From assembly GCF_003732665.1 (NCBI RefSeq), contig NZ_MOBP01000006.1, positions 496,001-560,000 of the forward strand: a stretch of DNA of 64,000 bases. Direction: 5' to 3'. The notes under the pieces were generated by a model. The model did not search any database. It was given only the letters and a program-made list of their open reading frames with translations, and was not told where the DNA came from. Positions 62,896 through 64,000 of the stretch are shown here, in pieces (the first letter of the stretch is position 1; the number at the start of each line of letters is the position of its first letter). This DNA is from Pseudomonas frederiksbergensis (lineage in GTDB: Bacteria > Pseudomonadota > Gammaproteobacteria > Pseudomonadales > Pseudomonadaceae). A program made the translations under genes and the position numbers.

Positions 62896-64000
62896 ATGGG
62901 GCAGGCAAGTAGTCAGGCGGCGGGCGCCGAGCATTCGGCGGCAAAACCGATCGGCATGCTGGTCGCGGCAGTCGGGGTGGTTTATGGCGATATCGGCACA
63001 AGCCCGCTGTACACCCTTAAGGAAGTGTTCTCCGGTGCCTATGGCGTACCGGTCAACCATGACGGCGTGTTGGGCATCCTGGCATTGATCTTCTGGTCGC
63101 TGATCTGGGTCGTTTCATTCAAGTACATGATGTTTGTGTTGCGTGCCGACAACCAGGGCGAAGGCGGGATCATGGCGTTGACCGCGTTGGCCCGGCGGGC
63201 GGCGGCGGGGCATCCGAAGCTGCGTTCCTTGCTGGTGGTCTGCGGGCTGATCGGTGCGGCGCTGTTCTATGGCGACAGCATGATCACCCCGGCGATTTCC
63301 GTGCTCTCGGCGATTGAAGGCCTGGGGCTGGCATTTGATGGTATCGACCATTGGGTGGTGCCGTTGTCGTTGGTCGTACTGGTGGCGCTGTTCCTGATCC
63401 AGAGCCACGGCACCGCACGCATCGGCATTTTGTTTGGTCCGATCATGGTGACCTGGTTTGTGGTGCTCGGCGCCCTGGGCGTCTACGGCATCTTGCAACA
63501 GCCGGAAGTGCTGCATGCGATGAACCCGGTGTGGGGCGTGCGTTTCTTCATCGCGCACCCAGGCATGGGCGTGACCATTCTTGGCGCTGTGGTGCTGGCA
63601 CTGACCGGCGCCGAAGCGCTGTACGCCGACATGGGCCACTTCGGCCGCAAGCCGATTGCCCGTGCGTGGTTCATCCTCGTGCTGCCAGCGCTGGTGCTGA
63701 ACTACTTCGGCCAGGGCGCCTTGCTGCTCGGTGATCCGGAAGCTGCGCGCAACCCGTTCTACTTGCTGGCGCCGAGCTGGGCCTTGATCCCGCTGGTCGG
63801 CCTGTCGACCATGGCCACGGTGATTGCCTCCCAAGCGGTGATTTCCGGCGCGTTCTCCCTGACCCGTCAGGCGATCCAGCTCGGTTACATTCCGCGCATG
63901 CACATCCGCCACACCTCCAGCGCCGAACAGGGCCAGATCTACATTGGCGCGGTGAACTGGTCGCTGATGGTCGGTGTGATCCTGCTGGTGATCGGCTTCG
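62896..64000 (+). CDS. kup: Potassium uptake protein Kup (partial, runs off the right edge)
   Basis: The first 368 codons of a Kup/TrkD K+:H+ symporter. The frame is open from ATG 62896 to the window end. [21 protein letters not shown] (core [14 protein letters not shown]), [25 protein letters not shown] and [15 protein letters not shown] are the family signatures; about nine transmembrane helices are seen. AGGAG lies 9 bases upstream. The C-terminal cytoplasmic domain is outside the window. Confidence 0.95.
   Translation, partial: MGQASSQAAGAEHSAAKPIGMLVAAVGVVYGDIGTSPLYTLKEVFSGAYGVPVNHDGVLGILALIFWSLIWVVSFKYMMFVLRADNQGEGGIMALTALARRAAAGHPKLRSLLVVCGLIGAALFYGDSMITPAISVLSAIEGLGLAFDGIDHWVVPLSLVVLVALFLIQSHGTARIGILFGPIMVTWFVVLGALGVYGILQQPEVLHAMNPVWGVRFFIAHPGMGVTILGAVVLALTGAEALYADMGHFGRKPIARAWFILVLPALVLNYFGQGALLLGDPEAARNPFYLLAPSWALIPLVGLSTMATVIASQAVISGAFSLTRQAIQLGYIPRMHIRHTSSAEQGQIYIGAVNWSLMVGVILLVIGF

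Overview
The window looks like a chromosomal segment of a Pseudomonas of the P. fluorescens group. Gene order and proteins match that genus: eno-ftsB-ispD, ispF-truD-surE-pcm-nlpD-rpoS-rsmZ-fdxA-mutS, then cinA-recA-recX, then erdR-dgkA, finR/fpr, trmO, rhlG, rimO and kup. GC-rich REP/REPIN palindromes (core TGTGGGAGCGGGCTTGCTCG) are scattered between genes, as is typical of this group. No tRNA or rRNA gene was recognised.

Layout. 1-13132 is core: the end of enolase, cell division and isoprenoid genes, a glutathione-dependent formaldehyde pair (frmA-fghA) with a divergent LysR regulator, the stress/repair operon ending in rpoS, the regulatory RNA rsmZ with its GacA-type upstream site, ferredoxin fdxA and mutS. 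13133-18330 is a turnover zone: a decayed acyltransferase, a decayed fragment of a PrtR-like repressor, an intact AT-rich acyltransferase, and a group II intron directly behind a terminator. 18331-48798 holds two phage-tail-like bacteriocins (tailocins) back to back. 48878-64000 is core again.

The tailocin locus. A PrtR/LexA-like repressor (18331-19065) is followed by a strong sigma70-type promoter overlapped by ATGCAT operator-like repeats, then a structured leader ending in an intrinsic terminator. Next come two orphan tail-fibre chaperone-like genes, a Mu Com-like zinc-finger gene apparently coupled to a secreted DUF642-like protein, and a holin. Tailocin 1 (about 21.9-34.4 kb) is P2/R-pyocin-like in order V-W-J-I-fibre-chaperone-sheath-tube-E/E'-tape measure-U-X-D. 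Tailocin 2 (35.3-47.5 kb) is Mu-like: gp37, gp38, sheath, tube, gp41 with frameshift product, tape measure, N, P, 45, 46, 47, 48, fibre, chaperone. A tandem array of seven REPINs on an exact 135-bp period separates them, and a second array on the same period sits inside tailocin 2. Endolysin and Rz/Rz1 spanins lie at the far end and the only holin at the near end, so both particles probably share one lysis cassette. There is no capsid, portal, terminase or integrase gene, so this is not a complete prophage.

How it would work. DNA damage would activate RecA (SOS box before recA), RecA would promote self-cleavage of the PrtR-like repressor, and the operon would be transcribed through several internal terminators, which suggests antitermination. 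Both tailocins appear to use -1 ribosomal frameshifting for their tail-assembly chaperones. The most unusual points are the leader and promoter arrangement, the Com/secreted-protein pair, the constant-period REPIN arrays, the 41-residue tape-measure repeats, and several fossils of fibre, repressor and acyltransferase exchange.
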